64,000 nt of DNA from Gammaproteobacteria bacterium. GTDB taxonomy: Bacteria > Pseudomonadota > Gammaproteobacteria > Steroidobacterales > Rariloculaceae. Of the stretch, positions 26,809-35,136 are shown in pieces (position 1 is the stretch's first letter; every line of letters starts with the position of its first letter). The translations under genes were made by a program, and so were the position numbers. The stretch spans positions 87,257 through 151,256 of the forward strand of contig DASVDR010000011.1 in the NCBI GenBank assembly GCA_036381015.1, in the 5' to 3' direction. Under the pieces are notes generated by a model. It had not been told where the DNA came from. It did no database searches and was given only the letters and a program-made list of their open reading frames with translations.

Positions 26809-27426
26809 GTCGTCTCCGTGGTTTGGGCCTTGCTCTGGTCTTAGGTCGTATTGAGCAGTTCGACAAGACGGTATGTCCCGCTTGTCGATGTGAAAACACT
26901 CGATCGAACCAACGCAATCAGTCCTCGTTGCCGGAATTCCGCTCCGATAATTCAAGGCATCTGGAGATAATTATCCTAATTAATTGATAGATATGCGGAA
27001 CCTTTGAGTGCGCGGTGGCGGAATCTCGGCGACAAAGGTATTGAAGCAGAACGAACGGGGTTGCCGGAATTTCGTGGTCCCGACAGTGGTGGTCGGGGCC
27101 AGTGCCGCTCCGACCGGCGTCTTCTTCTCCGCCCGGCGCCGATTCCGCGGAAGCGTTTCTCGAATAAGAATCGTTCAACAAACGCTTCCGCGGAAACGAG
27201 CTCTGCAGGGGCATGGCATTCAAGCGCCCGGCCGCAACGCTTGCCGCTCACCTTGACGAGATAGATGCCGCGCTGGGAGTGCACGAGGAAGCGGCGGAAT
27301 CGCCGCTGCTTGCCACTTTCAGAATATAGCCGGCATGGGGGCTTGCGGGAAGGCCCTGTTCTTGCTGCACCATCGCCGCCCACGCCGCAATTCGGCCGAG
27401 GCGGGAGTCACGACAAATGAACGACC
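26809..27426. repeat. Gene-free stretch with IS-end-like motif copies
   Basis: 618 bp without a convincing gene. GTTGCCGGAATTYCG occurs at about 26927-26941 and again at 27060-27074. The second copy forms GGGTTGCCGGAATTTCGT, an inverted match (17 of 18) to the copy at 22729-22746 beside dif, and is followed by CCCGACA, the inverse of a TGTCGGG terminus. An AT-rich patch (26955-26995) lies between the copies. I read this as the right end of an IS21-like or other insertion. No transposase is present. Confidence 0.45.
27143..27195. repeat. Perfect 16-bp inverted repeat
   Basis: Arms TTCCGCGGAAGCGTTT (27143-27158) and AAACGCTTCCGCGGAA (27180-27195) are separated by 21 bp. Each arm contains the self-complementary TTCCGCGGAA. 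It lacks a U-run, and its role (operator, recombination site or relic of an element end) cannot be told. Confidence 0.7.
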
Positions 27427-28884
27427 ATGCGGTTGGTGATCGCCGGAGGCGGCCCCACGGGGTTGATGATGGCTGGCGAGCTGGCGTTGGCAGGGGTCGA
27501 TGCGGCGATTGTCGAGCGGCGCGTCACGCAGGAGCTCGCCGGCTCGCGCGCGGGCGGCCTGCACTCGCGAACGATCGAAGTTCTCGAGCAACGTGGAATC
27601 GCTGATCGCTTCTTGTCCGCGGGGAAAGTCGCCCAGGTCGGCGGGTTCGCGTGGTTCCCTCTGGACATCAGCGACTTTCCCACGCGGCACCCCTACGGCC
27701 TCGCGCTGCGGCAGAACGAAATCGAGCGCATCCTCGCCGACTGGGTCGATGAGTTGGGAGTGCCGATCTACCGCGGGCGTGAAGTGACAGGGTTCGCGCA
27801 AGACGACACAGGGGTGCACGTGAACCTGTCCGACGGCCGTTCGCTGCGGGCGGATTATCTCGTCGGGTGCGACGGCGGGCGCAGCGTCGTCCGGAAAGCC
27901 GCCGGCATCGAGTTCCCCGGATGGGATCCGACGATCAGCAATCTGATCGCCGAAGTCGAGGTCGCGCAGGAGCCGGAATGGGGCTTACGCCGCGACGCTC
28001 TCGGTATTCATGGGTTGAGCAAGATGGAGGATGGCCGGCGGGTGCGGGTCCTCGTGACTGAAGAGAGCCACGCGGCGGCGGACGAGCCTACGCTGCGCGA
28101 CCTGAGCGAAGCACTCATCGCGGTATACGGCACCGATTTCGGTGTCCACGCTCCCACGTGGATCTCGAGATTCACCGATATGGCCCGGCAGGCTGCTTCC
28201 TACCGCCAGGGACGCGTGCTGCTCGCCGGCGACGCCGCGCACGTGCACTACCCGACGGGCGGACAGGGCCTGAACATCGGTGTGCAGGATGCGGTGAACC
28301 TCGGGTGGAAGCTCGCTCAGGTCGTCAATAAGACGTCGCCCGAAAGTCTCCTGGATAGCTACCACGCCGAGCGGCATCCGGTCGGCGCACGCGTGCTGAA
28401 GAACACGATGGCGCAAGTCGCGCTGCTTCGCACGGACGACCGTACCAACGCTTTGCGCGATATCGCTGCGAAGCTCGTAGGCATGGACGAGCCGCGCAAG
28501 TGGCTCGCCGCGATGATCTCCGGACTGGACGTTCACTACGACCTCGGCGAGGGGCATCCGCTGCTTGGTCGGCGCATGCCCGATCTCGACTTGGTTACCG
28601 CCGACGGTCCGGTGCGAGTCTCCACCCTCCTCTACGACGCTCGACCGGTGCTGCTCAATCTCGATGAGCACTGCGGCTCCGAGATCGCGGGATGGGCCGA
28701 TCGCGTTCGGCGGGTCGATGCCCGTTACGCAGGGTCCTGGCAGCTTCCGGTGCTCGGTCGGGTAACTCCGCCGACCGCGGTGGTAATTCGGCCGGACGGT
28801 TACGTGGCGTGGGTCGGAGACTCGACTCGGCAGGGCCTCACCGACGCATTGACCACTTGGTTCGGACCGCCTGCTGCGGCGTAG
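27427..28884 (+). CDS. FAD-dependent aromatic-ring monooxygenase (PheA/TfdB/rifampicin-monooxygenase type)
   Basis: 485 residues. Group A flavoprotein motifs appear in order: VIAGGGPTGLMMAGELA (GxGxxG), DYLVGCDGGRSVVRK (DG motif), and LLAGDAAHVHYPTGGQGLN (GD motif). A thioredoxin-like C-terminal domain (about 380-480) is typical of phenol hydroxylase-like and rifampicin-inactivating enzymes. The substrate cannot be deduced. It lies just outside the arsenic cassette and is transcribed away from it. Confidence 0.88.
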   Translation: MRLVIAGGGPTGLMMAGELALAGVDAAIVERRVTQELAGSRAGGLHSRTIEVLEQRGIADRFLSAGKVAQVGGFAWFPLDISDFPTRHPYGLALRQNEIERILADWVDELGVPIYRGREVTGFAQDDTGVHVNLSDGRSLRADYLVGCDGGRSVVRKAAGIEFPGWDPTISNLIAEVEVAQEPEWGLRRDALGIHGLSKMEDGRRVRVLVTEESHAAADEPTLRDLSEALIAVYGTDFGVHAPTWISRFTDMARQAASYRQGRVLLAGDAAHVHYPTGGQGLNIGVQDAVNLGWKLAQVVNKTSPESLLDSYHAERHPVGARVLKNTMAQVALLRTDDRTNALRDIAAKLVGMDEPRKWLAAMISGLDVHYDLGEGHPLLGRRMPDLDLVTADGPVRVSTLLYDARPVLLNLDEHCGSEIAGWADRVRRVDARYAGSWQLPVLGRVTPPTAVVIRPDGYVAWVGDSTRQGLTDALTTWFGPPAAA

Positions 28885-28956
28885 TCCCGAGCCAACCGTG
28901 ATGCTTGCCGCAGACGTTGGCGACGACGCGGGCCAAAGGGCCGAGTCCGGCGCCGC

Positions 28957-30612
28957 CTAGCGCAGCTCCGCCCAGGCTTCGGCGATCAGCACCGCCGAAT
29001 CGCGCGCCGCGGAGTCGTAATAGGACACGAAGCGACGCGTCTCCTCGGCATCGTACGCCCGCAGGTTTTCGGCCCATCTGCGGCCGATCGACTGGAAAAG
29101 CAAACGAACCTCGATGCGAAGCGGCGCGGCGAGCTCGTCCGGAAGCGCCACTCGATAACGCACTCGGTCGCCGCCGGCCGAAAAGTCGTCGTCCGCCGCC
29201 GCAGCACCTTGCACGGCGACGTCGTGCGGCGCATTTTCCTTGTCGAACCCTTGCGGCAACAGCCGGTTGTCCTTCACGTATCGCACGCCCTTCAGCAGCC
29301 CGGTCGTCACGGCACCTTGCTCGTCGACCATGATCGGCTCGTAGATTTGCACCTGATCGGCAGAGCGGATCTCGTCGTAGTGCGGCTCGTATCGGCTGCC
29401 GTCGAGATCGTTGTCGTTGCCGGCGATCGCGCCGTTTTCCTGCATCGCGCCGGACTCGAACACCTTCGTGCCGCTCGCGTCGGTGACCGCGACGTGCAAC
29501 CACGCACGCCGCGATGGATAAGCGGTCGGGAACTTGTGCCCGGCGAGATTCTCGACGACGACGTCGAAAGCGAGCGTTCGGCCGTCGATGCGCTCGGATT
29601 CGATTCCGACGCGCGCCGTCGACGACCTCAGGAACGCCTTCGTCCGGGCGATCTCCGCATCGAGCTCCTGCGGCAACGCGATGACTCCGAGCTCGCCGCG
29701 GCGCTTGTTCAAGATCCCAAGCATGAATGCGTTGCCGCCCTGAAAGACGTGCTGCGAGAAGTTCGGACGGGGCTGACCGAGCACGGACGTGATCGGAATG
29801 TCCTCGTCGAGCTCCGGCATGTGACAGCTCTGACAGCTCGACGTGTCGCGGTAGCTGCTGTTCAGCCACTCGATGTAGGGCACCTGCTCCGGCAGCTCCC
29901 CGATGACCTCACCCTGCTCGTTCAAAGGGCTCGTGTAGAGCGTGTGACAGGTTGCGCACACCTCGGATTGCTGCAAGTGCGTCGATTCGCTCGCCAGAAA
30001 CCGCGCGGCCGAGCGCATCACGGCCTGCCGGCCCGGATCGACGTCATGAGGCCCGAAGATAGCGCGCTCCCCCGGGGGCAAGGTCGTGTCGATCACGAAC
30101 CCGCCGTCGAAGCTCGCGTGCTCGCCGAGGTTGTCGCTTCTGATCTGATGACAGACCGTGCACGAGACGCCGTCCATCGCGAGCTCGGCATAGGCGGCAG
30201 CCGGCGCGTCTGCCGCCGCGCCCGCGGCAGCGGCGGCCAGGTTGCGGAACACTTTCCCCTGCCCTCCTCCGACCGCCGACTCGAATCGCGCCATCGGCAT
30301 GTGGCAGGTCGAGCACGTATCCTCGATCGCGGCCTGTGCCTCGGGATGATCCATCACTTCGCGTCGCACGCCGGCATGCCAATAGGGATCGCGCGCCGAG
30401 TTCGCCATGATCGATGCGCGCCAGTTGTAGCCGATCGAGACGTCCTCGCCCGATGAGCTCCGCAAGTTGCTATGGCAGGCGATGCACTGATCCGAGGTGA
30501 GGAAGTACCCGGACGGCATCTCTTCGACGTCCGATGCTTCCGTTTGGGCGTAGCATCGCAGCGCGAGAGTGACGAGTCCGACAACGCAAATGGAAATGAT
30601 TTGCACGCGCAT
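28957..30612 (-). CDS. Five-heme c-type cytochrome family protein
   Basis: 551 residues with an N-terminal export signal (about 1-23). Five CXXCH sites are present: CIACH (from residue 43), CSTCH, CTVCH, CATCH and CQSCH, all in the first 270 residues. The C-terminal half has no heme sites and looks beta-rich (FDVVVENLAGHKFPTAYPSR). It would be matured by the ccm system in this window. It is divergent from a cytochrome-barrel fusion, which suggests a shared electron-transfer job. Confidence 0.88.
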   Translation of the reverse strand: MRVQIISICVVGLVTLALRCYAQTEASDVEEMPSGYFLTSDQCIACHSNLRSSSGEDVSIGYNWRASIMANSARDPYWHAGVRREVMDHPEAQAAIEDTCSTCHMPMARFESAVGGGQGKVFRNLAAAAAGAAADAPAAAYAELAMDGVSCTVCHQIRSDNLGEHASFDGGFVIDTTLPPGERAIFGPHDVDPGRQAVMRSAARFLASESTHLQQSEVCATCHTLYTSPLNEQGEVIGELPEQVPYIEWLNSSYRDTSSCQSCHMPELDEDIPITSVLGQPRPNFSQHVFQGGNAFMLGILNKRRGELGVIALPQELDAEIARTKAFLRSSTARVGIESERIDGRTLAFDVVVENLAGHKFPTAYPSRRAWLHVAVTDASGTKVFESGAMQENGAIAGNDNDLDGSRYEPHYDEIRSADQVQIYEPIMVDEQGAVTTGLLKGVRYVKDNRLLPQGFDKENAPHDVAVQGAAAADDDFSAGGDRVRYRVALPDELAAPLRIEVRLLFQSIGRRWAENLRAYDAEETRRFVSYYDSAARDSAVLIAEAWAELR

Positions 30613-30764
30613 GTATTCGTTGCCGCTCTCGTTTTCGTGCTGACACCACTATACTTGCCGTCGAGCGCGTGGCAACGGATGGTTGCAGGCGCCTTCACTC
30701 GACTCCCGCGCGAGCCACCTACCCTCTTCGCATGGGATGCAAGGCCGTATCCATAAAGCACGCT

Positions 30765-31880
30765 ATGAAGCCGCAGGTTTTCGTAGTGCGAATCACGATC
30801 GCCGCTGTTTCCGTATTTCTTGCATCGATCGTCGGATTGTCGGCGTCGGCCCAAACACGCAGCGGCGCCGAAACGTATGAAGCCGCATGCGCGGCCTGCC
30901 ACGGCAGCGACGGCCGAGGCCTCGCACAGAGCCAGCTTGCGTTCCCGACGCCCGTGCCTGATTTCACGGACTGCGACTTCGCCTCCCGGGAGCCCGATGC
31001 GGACTGGTTCGCGATCACGCACGAAGGCGGGCCGATCAGAGGCTTCGACCGGATGATGCCCGCCTTCGGCGAGGCGCTGACCGACGAGGAGATTCAGAGC
31101 GCGCTCGACCACATCAGGACGATGTGCCGCGATCCGAGCTGGCCCCGCGGGGAGCTCAACATGACGCGCGCGCTTTTCACCGAGAAGGCGTTTCCGGAGG
31201 ACGAGGCGGTGATCACGACGACGGTCGTGACCGAAGGTCGTAACTCGCTCGCGCACAAATTCCTTTGGGAGCAGCGCTTCGGCCCGCGTAATCAGATCGA
31301 AATCGCTCTGCCGCTGATCCGCGCCGACGTCGGCGACCCGCTCGGCACCGAAAGCGGCGCCGGCGATCTCGCTGTCGGCGTCAAGCACACGCTGCGTCAC
31401 AGCCTCGAGCGTGGCTCGATTCTGGCGATCGGCGGCGAGCTAGCGCTGCCGACCGGCGACGAGGCCAAAGGCTTCGGCACCAGCACGACCGTCTTCGAGC
31501 CGTACGTCGCGTTCGGCAAGCTCTTGCCGCGCGACGCATTCGTGCAGCTTCAGGCGCTCGCGGAGCTCCCCGCGGACAGCGCGCTCGAAGACGAGATCGC
31601 CGTGCGCGGGGCGTTCGGCCGCACGTGGACGCGCGACGGAGGCTTCGGCCGCGCGTGGACGCCGATCATGGAAGTCCTCGCGGCGCGCGAGCTCGACGGT
31701 GGGGCCGACATCGAGTGGGACGTCGTTCCCCAGTTCCAGGTCACGCTGAATACGCGTCAGCATGTGATGGCGGCGGCGGGCTTCCGCCTTCCTGTGACGA
31801 ACCGCTCCGAGCGCGAGACGGAGCTCGTCTTCTACCTGCTTTGGGACTGGTTCGACGGCGGCGTGCTCGAAGGCTGGTAG
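30765..31880 (+). CDS. Monoheme cytochrome c fused to a C-terminal beta-barrel-like domain
   Basis: 371 residues with a Sec signal (about 1-30). One cytochrome c domain follows, with CAACH at 42-46 and a probable distal Met in FDRMMPAFGEALTDEE. From about residue 125 to the end the protein is rich in alternating beta-strands of outer-membrane type (RNQIEIALPLIRADVG, GSILAIGGELALPTGD, ETELVFYLLWDWFDGG). A heme domain joined to a barrel could carry electrons at or across the outer membrane. This is inferred. Confidence 0.75.
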   Translation: MKPQVFVVRITIAAVSVFLASIVGLSASAQTRSGAETYEAACAACHGSDGRGLAQSQLAFPTPVPDFTDCDFASREPDADWFAITHEGGPIRGFDRMMPAFGEALTDEEIQSALDHIRTMCRDPSWPRGELNMTRALFTEKAFPEDEAVITTTVVTEGRNSLAHKFLWEQRFGPRNQIEIALPLIRADVGDPLGTESGAGDLAVGVKHTLRHSLERGSILAIGGELALPTGDEAKGFGTSTTVFEPYVAFGKLLPRDAFVQLQALAELPADSALEDEIAVRGAFGRTWTRDGGFGRAWTPIMEVLAARELDGGADIEWDVVPQFQVTLNTRQHVMAAAGFRLPVTNRSERETELVFYLLWDWFDGGVLEGW

Positions 31881-31901
31881 GCCTTCAGCCGTCGCCGCGG
31901 C

Positions 31902-32705
31902 TCACGCGCTCGGGCCTGCCGCGTTGTGCGCAATGAGCATCACGAGCTTGTAGGAAGGGGCCATCGAAGGCCGCAAGGTCAGCTGCTCGTAGGCCAGGCG
32001 GCCATACCGAGGGTGTTGGAACGTCCGGAGCCCGCCTTCCCGCTCGAGGACCGCGTGATCGTCCCAAAGCGCCCCGAAAGTGTCGCTCTCGGATTTGAGC
32101 TCGCGGACCAGCTGAGCGATTTCCTCATCCTCACCGAGCCGCGACGTGTCCGCGCGGAACTCCGCGATCAGGCGGCGAGCTCGCTGACGCCAGTCGCAAA
32201 TCAGCTCGCGAGCGCTCGGCTCGAGAAAAACGTAGCGCAACAGATTCCGCTCCGGCCCGCCGAGCCAAGGCTCGAATAACGTCTCGGCCGCCGCGTTCCA
32301 CCCGCACGCGCGCCAGGCGCGATCGAGCAGATACGCGGGCGTCGCCACCACATCGAGGGCGGCGACGAGGGCCGACGGGGGCGCCTCAGCAGATGCGTCG
32401 CTAGCTTGCGGATCGCGCTTCTCCGCGAGCTCGAACAGATAGGCGCGCTCGGTCGACGTCAAACGAAGCGCATCGGCGATGCGCGCGAGCGCGTGCGGCG
32501 ACGCGGACACGCTTCTGCCCTGCTCGATCCACGTGTACCAGGTCGGGCTCAGACCGGCGAGCAGTGCGACTTCCTCGCGCCTCAAGCCCGGAGTCCGACG
32601 CCGGACGAAGCTTTCAGGCAAGCCTGCGTCGCTCGGCGCGAGCCGCTCGCGTCGCGCGCGGAGAAACTCGCCGAGCCGGCGACGGCGATCGCTCTTCTGA
32701 CGCAT
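31902..32705 (-). CDS. XRE-type HTH regulator with MmyB-like ligand-binding domain
   Basis: 267 residues. The N-terminal HTH (about 8-80) shows GEFLRARRERLAPS, TPGLRREEVALLAGLSPTWYTWIEQGR, the hallmark of the MmyB-like regulator family. The C-terminal part (about 105-260) is the PAS-like MmyB domain that binds a small hydrophobic ligand in studied members. It is divergent from a methyltransferase gene with a TACCAG/CTGGTA palindrome between them. Confidence 0.9.
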   Translation of the reverse strand: MRQKSDRRRRLGEFLRARRERLAPSDAGLPESFVRRRTPGLRREEVALLAGLSPTWYTWIEQGRSVSASPHALARIADALRLTSTERAYLFELAEKRDPQASDASAEAPPSALVAALDVVATPAYLLDRAWRACGWNAAAETLFEPWLGGPERNLLRYVFLEPSARELICDWRQRARRLIAEFRADTSRLGEDEEIAQLVRELKSESDTFGALWDDHAVLEREGGLRTFQHPRYGRLAYEQLTLRPSMAPSYKLVMLIAHNAAGPSA

Positions 32706-32719
32706 CCCGGGAGTTTTTA

Positions 32720-32763
32720 TACCAGGATAACCACGCGTCTTGTACCAGTTTATTCGGCTGGTA
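32720..32763. promoter_or_regulatory. Predicted operator between regulator and methyltransferase
   Basis: TACCAG at 32743-32748 and CTGGTA at 32758-32763 form an inverted repeat with a 9-bp spacer. A third half-site TACCAG lies at 32720-32725. All sit within 60 bp of the regulator's start, a natural place for auto-control and control of the divergent gene. Confidence 0.5.
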
Positions 32764-32820
32764 ATGCTTCCGCCCGGGCCTTACGACAGGCCCCTCGTCT
32801 CACCTCCTGAGGAGCTTTGC

Positions 32821-33579
32821 ATGAGCAACGACCACCACGATTTCGTCGCGCGGGAATACGGACCGCGCGCGAACGCTTACGTCGAAAGCCGCGTTCACGC
32901 CGCGGGCGAGGATCTCGATCGTATCGAGGCGTTGGTACGCGGCCGGCCGGACGCTCGAGTGCTCGATCTCGGCAGCGGCGGCGGCCACGTGAGTCTGCGG
33001 GTGGCGCCGCATGTCGCCGAGGTCGTGGCGAGCGACTTGTCCGTCGAGATGCTCGAAACCGTGCGGCGCGCGGCAACCGAGCGTGGTTTCGAGCACATCA
33101 GCGTCCGACGCTGCGCCGCGGAACGACTGCCGTTCGCGGACGATTCATTCGATATCGTGCTGTCCCGATTCAGCACGCATCACTGGAGCGATCTCGACGC
33201 GGGTCTTCGCGAGGCGCGGCGGGTCCTTAAGGCCGACGGGCTTGCGGTCTTCGTCGACTCCGTCTCGCCCGGTCGTCCCCTGCTCGACACGCACCTTCAG
33301 GCCGTCGAGGTGCTGCGCGACGCGACTCACGTTCGCAGCTACGCCGCCGACGAGTGGCTGGCCGCGCTCTCTCGCGCGGGCTTCGTCGTGACGTCGATGA
33401 GCTCGAGAAGGCTTCGGATCGAGTTTTCTCCCTGGATCGCGCGCACCGCTACGCCGGAGCTGCATGCTCGTGCGATCCGCTCGCTCCAAACGCGCGCCCC
33501 AGCCGAGGTGCGCACGCACTTCGGGATCGAAGCGGACGGCAGCTTCATGCTCGAAACGCTGCTGCTCGAAGTCCGGTAG
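32821..33579 (+). CDS. Class I SAM-dependent methyltransferase (UbiE-like)
   Basis: 252 residues. The start is ATG 32821, with GAGGAG 10 bp upstream. The SAM-binding motif I is RVLDLGSGGGHVSLRVA, followed by VVASDLSVEMLETV and FDIVLSRFSTHHWSD. It belongs to the methyltransferase type 11 group, where substrates vary widely. It is divergent from, and probably controlled by, the MmyB-like regulator. A further upstream in-frame start would run through the operator. Confidence 0.88.
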   Translation: MSNDHHDFVAREYGPRANAYVESRVHAAGEDLDRIEALVRGRPDARVLDLGSGGGHVSLRVAPHVAEVVASDLSVEMLETVRRAATERGFEHISVRRCAAERLPFADDSFDIVLSRFSTHHWSDLDAGLREARRVLKADGLAVFVDSVSPGRPLLDTHLQAVEVLRDATHVRSYAADEWLAALSRAGFVVTSMSSRRLRIEFSPWIARTATPELHARAIRSLQTRAPAEVRTHFGIEADGSFMLETLLLEVR

Positions 33580-33990
33580 ATCGGCTCGCTGCCCCCGATC
33601 GGAGTGCCTCTTCCCGTGGCGAAATGATTCCACTTCTGCCCGGCTCGGCCGCGTCTCCCGCCGCCCTGCGGCGTAGGCAATCCTACGGGTGTCTCCAGCG
33701 GCAACGCCCCAAAGGCACGCGCACGCGATTACTGCCGCCCTTTCACGACACCCTGCTCGCGCCACTCCAGCGGCGTATTCCCACGCTTCGTCGTAACTGC
33801 TCGGCAGAGTAGTGTCGGGCAGGGGTAACACATTCGCTGCCGGCGCAGGCCGCGCTGACCGCGCGATCGCCGCCGAAACCGCGTAATTCCACGCGAAACG
33901 ACGCGATGGCACACGGCTTGCAGTGAGCTTCGCGACGGAAGCCGGAGTGCTTTCCGAACTGCAAACGCCAACGACATGGAGAAGTGACAG
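33580..33990. other. 411-bp spacer without a convincing gene
   Basis: No RNA gene or repeat stands out. Minus-strand frames across 33730-33910 contain a segment reading TPLEWREQGV, faintly like an AraC-family C-terminus, which could be a gene relic. GGAGAAGTGACAG just before 33991 is the ribosome binding site of the EF-hand gene. Confidence 0.4.
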
Positions 33991-34224
33991 ATGAAGACGA
34001 AGCTTTCGATCGCCCTCTTGGGTCTCGGCTTTGCCGGTGCTGCGTTCGCGCAGGCGCCCTCCTTCGAGGAGGTCGATGCCAACATGGACGGCTCGATCAG
34101 CCAGGAAGAGGCTGCGGCAGTCGAGGGTCTGGACTTCACGACGGCCGATGCGAACCAGGACGGCTCGCTGGATCAGGCCGAGTATCAGGCCGCGACGAGC
34201 GGCGGTGGCGGCGCCCCGCAGTAA
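33991..34224 (+). CDS. Small exported EF-hand protein
   Basis: 77 residues. The Sec signal (1-20, ending AFAQ) is followed by two EF-hand loops, DANMDGSISQEE and DANQDGSLDQAE, each with acidic residues at calcium-ligand positions, and a Gly-rich tail. It is probably a small periplasmic or secreted calcium-binding protein. It is a single-gene unit with its own intrinsic terminator downstream. Confidence 0.85.
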   Translation: MKTKLSIALLGLGFAGAAFAQAPSFEEVDANMDGSISQEEAAAVEGLDFTTADANQDGSLDQAEYQAATSGGGGAPQ

Positions 34225-34294
34225 GCTGCGAGTCCGCCGGGGCGGGAGGGTCGCATCGCGGGTCTTCCGTCCATTTCTCCATCAATGAGGAGGG

Positions 34295-34327
34295 CGCACC
34301 GGCTTCGGCCGGTGCGTCTTTTTTTTT
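34295..34327 (+). terminator. Rho-independent terminator after the EF-hand gene
   Basis: A 9-bp GC-rich stem (GCACCGGC / GCCGGTGC plus a closing C-G pair) with a TTCG tetraloop is followed by a run of nine T. This is the best intrinsic terminator in the window. Confidence 0.92.
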
Positions 34328-34389
34328 CGTCGGCGTCCGTCGCCACCCCGCGAGAGAGGAATGACTCCACGACGCGGACTCGAGAAATC

Positions 34390-34794
34390 TTATCGGGGCT
34401 CACCCTCACCCACTTCGTTGACACACGTAAGGTATCGATAGGCCATTACCGCAAGCTCGAATGCAAATCTTTCCGGATTTTCGAGGAAGGGCGACGACGC
34501 ATCGTCGTGGAGCAGCGGGCCGAGCAGCATGAAGTTGTAGACACAAGCCATAAAGTGAGCGGCCGTATCCGGGTCGCGAACGCGAACCTGATCCGCTCGC
34601 CTCAACAGAAACTCCGTCGCGTCCCGGTTGCTGAAGCGCTGGTAGATCGTCGCGGCCGGAGTGCCGGCCTCCGCGGCCAGATCGGCGACGCTGATGGCGG
34701 AAAACGGCCTTTTCTGCAGCAGCCTATCCATGGCGGCGAGAATTCGATCGCGCTTCTCGCGCGACCGGTGCTGACTCGCCGGCTTCGCTCGCAT
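34390..34794 (-). CDS. TetR family regulator with internal deletion
   Basis: 134 residues, well short of the usual 190-210. The HTH is intact (about 12-58: RDRILAAMDRLLQKRPFSAISVADLAAEAG, shown in part as SAISVADLAAEAG, then ATIYQRFSNRDA). It joins directly to what normally lies near the TetR C-terminus (EFLLRRADQVRVRD, then FMACVYNFMLLGPLLHDD). About 60 residues of the ligand domain appear lost in frame. DNA binding may persist, but ligand response and dimerisation are doubtful. Confidence 0.7.
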   Translation of the reverse strand: MRAKPASQHRSREKRDRILAAMDRLLQKRPFSAISVADLAAEAGTPAATIYQRFSNRDATEFLLRRADQVRVRDPDTAAHFMACVYNFMLLGPLLHDDASSPFLENPERFAFELAVMAYRYLTCVNEVGEGEPR

Positions 34795-35136
34795 CGGGGC
34801 TTCTCATGAATGTGAATCATTTTCATCTTACGTGAGGCATCCCATCGCAAGCGAGCGCCTCCCTCGACGGAACGCGCGAGCGCATACGTCGACAGCGGCG
34901 CCCCGCTCGCCCGGGTGCTCGAGCGCGCTTCGGCCCGAAAACGACCGCTACGCGGGCGCAGTGGAGGCCGTCGCGATCGGACTCCGGGCTCCGGCGCCCG
35001 AGGGTCGTCTTCCGGTTCCGCGGCTTGCGGCCTCCGCTCGCGGCCTCCGTTATAGTCTTCGCAACGTGCGGGCAGACCCGTCGTTCAGCGAGGCCGTCGC
35101 TGTCGAGAGCTTCGCGCTGCGATCCGAGGGTACGTG
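34795..35136. other. 342-bp spacer between tetR-like and modA
   Basis: No convincing gene. TGAATGTGAATCATTTTCA (34806-34824) just upstream of the TetR-like start is an imperfect palindrome and a candidate operator. GAGGG before 35137 serves modA. Confidence 0.4.

Noticed and set aside
26918-27383. Overlapping frames on both strands across the IS-end-like region before the FAD monooxygenase gene
   Set aside because: They run through the repeat motifs and the 16-bp inverted repeat and have no domain or coding bias.
22653-27426. Xer-dependent mobile element (IMEX) carrying the arsenic genes
   Set aside because: This would need a second dif-like site at the far end. None was found near 27 kb.
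33729-34139. Minus-strand frame across the spacer before the EF-hand gene, with a faint AraC-like tail
   Set aside because: Only about ten residues look familiar, and the frame overlaps the EF-hand gene's coding strand. At most it is a relic.
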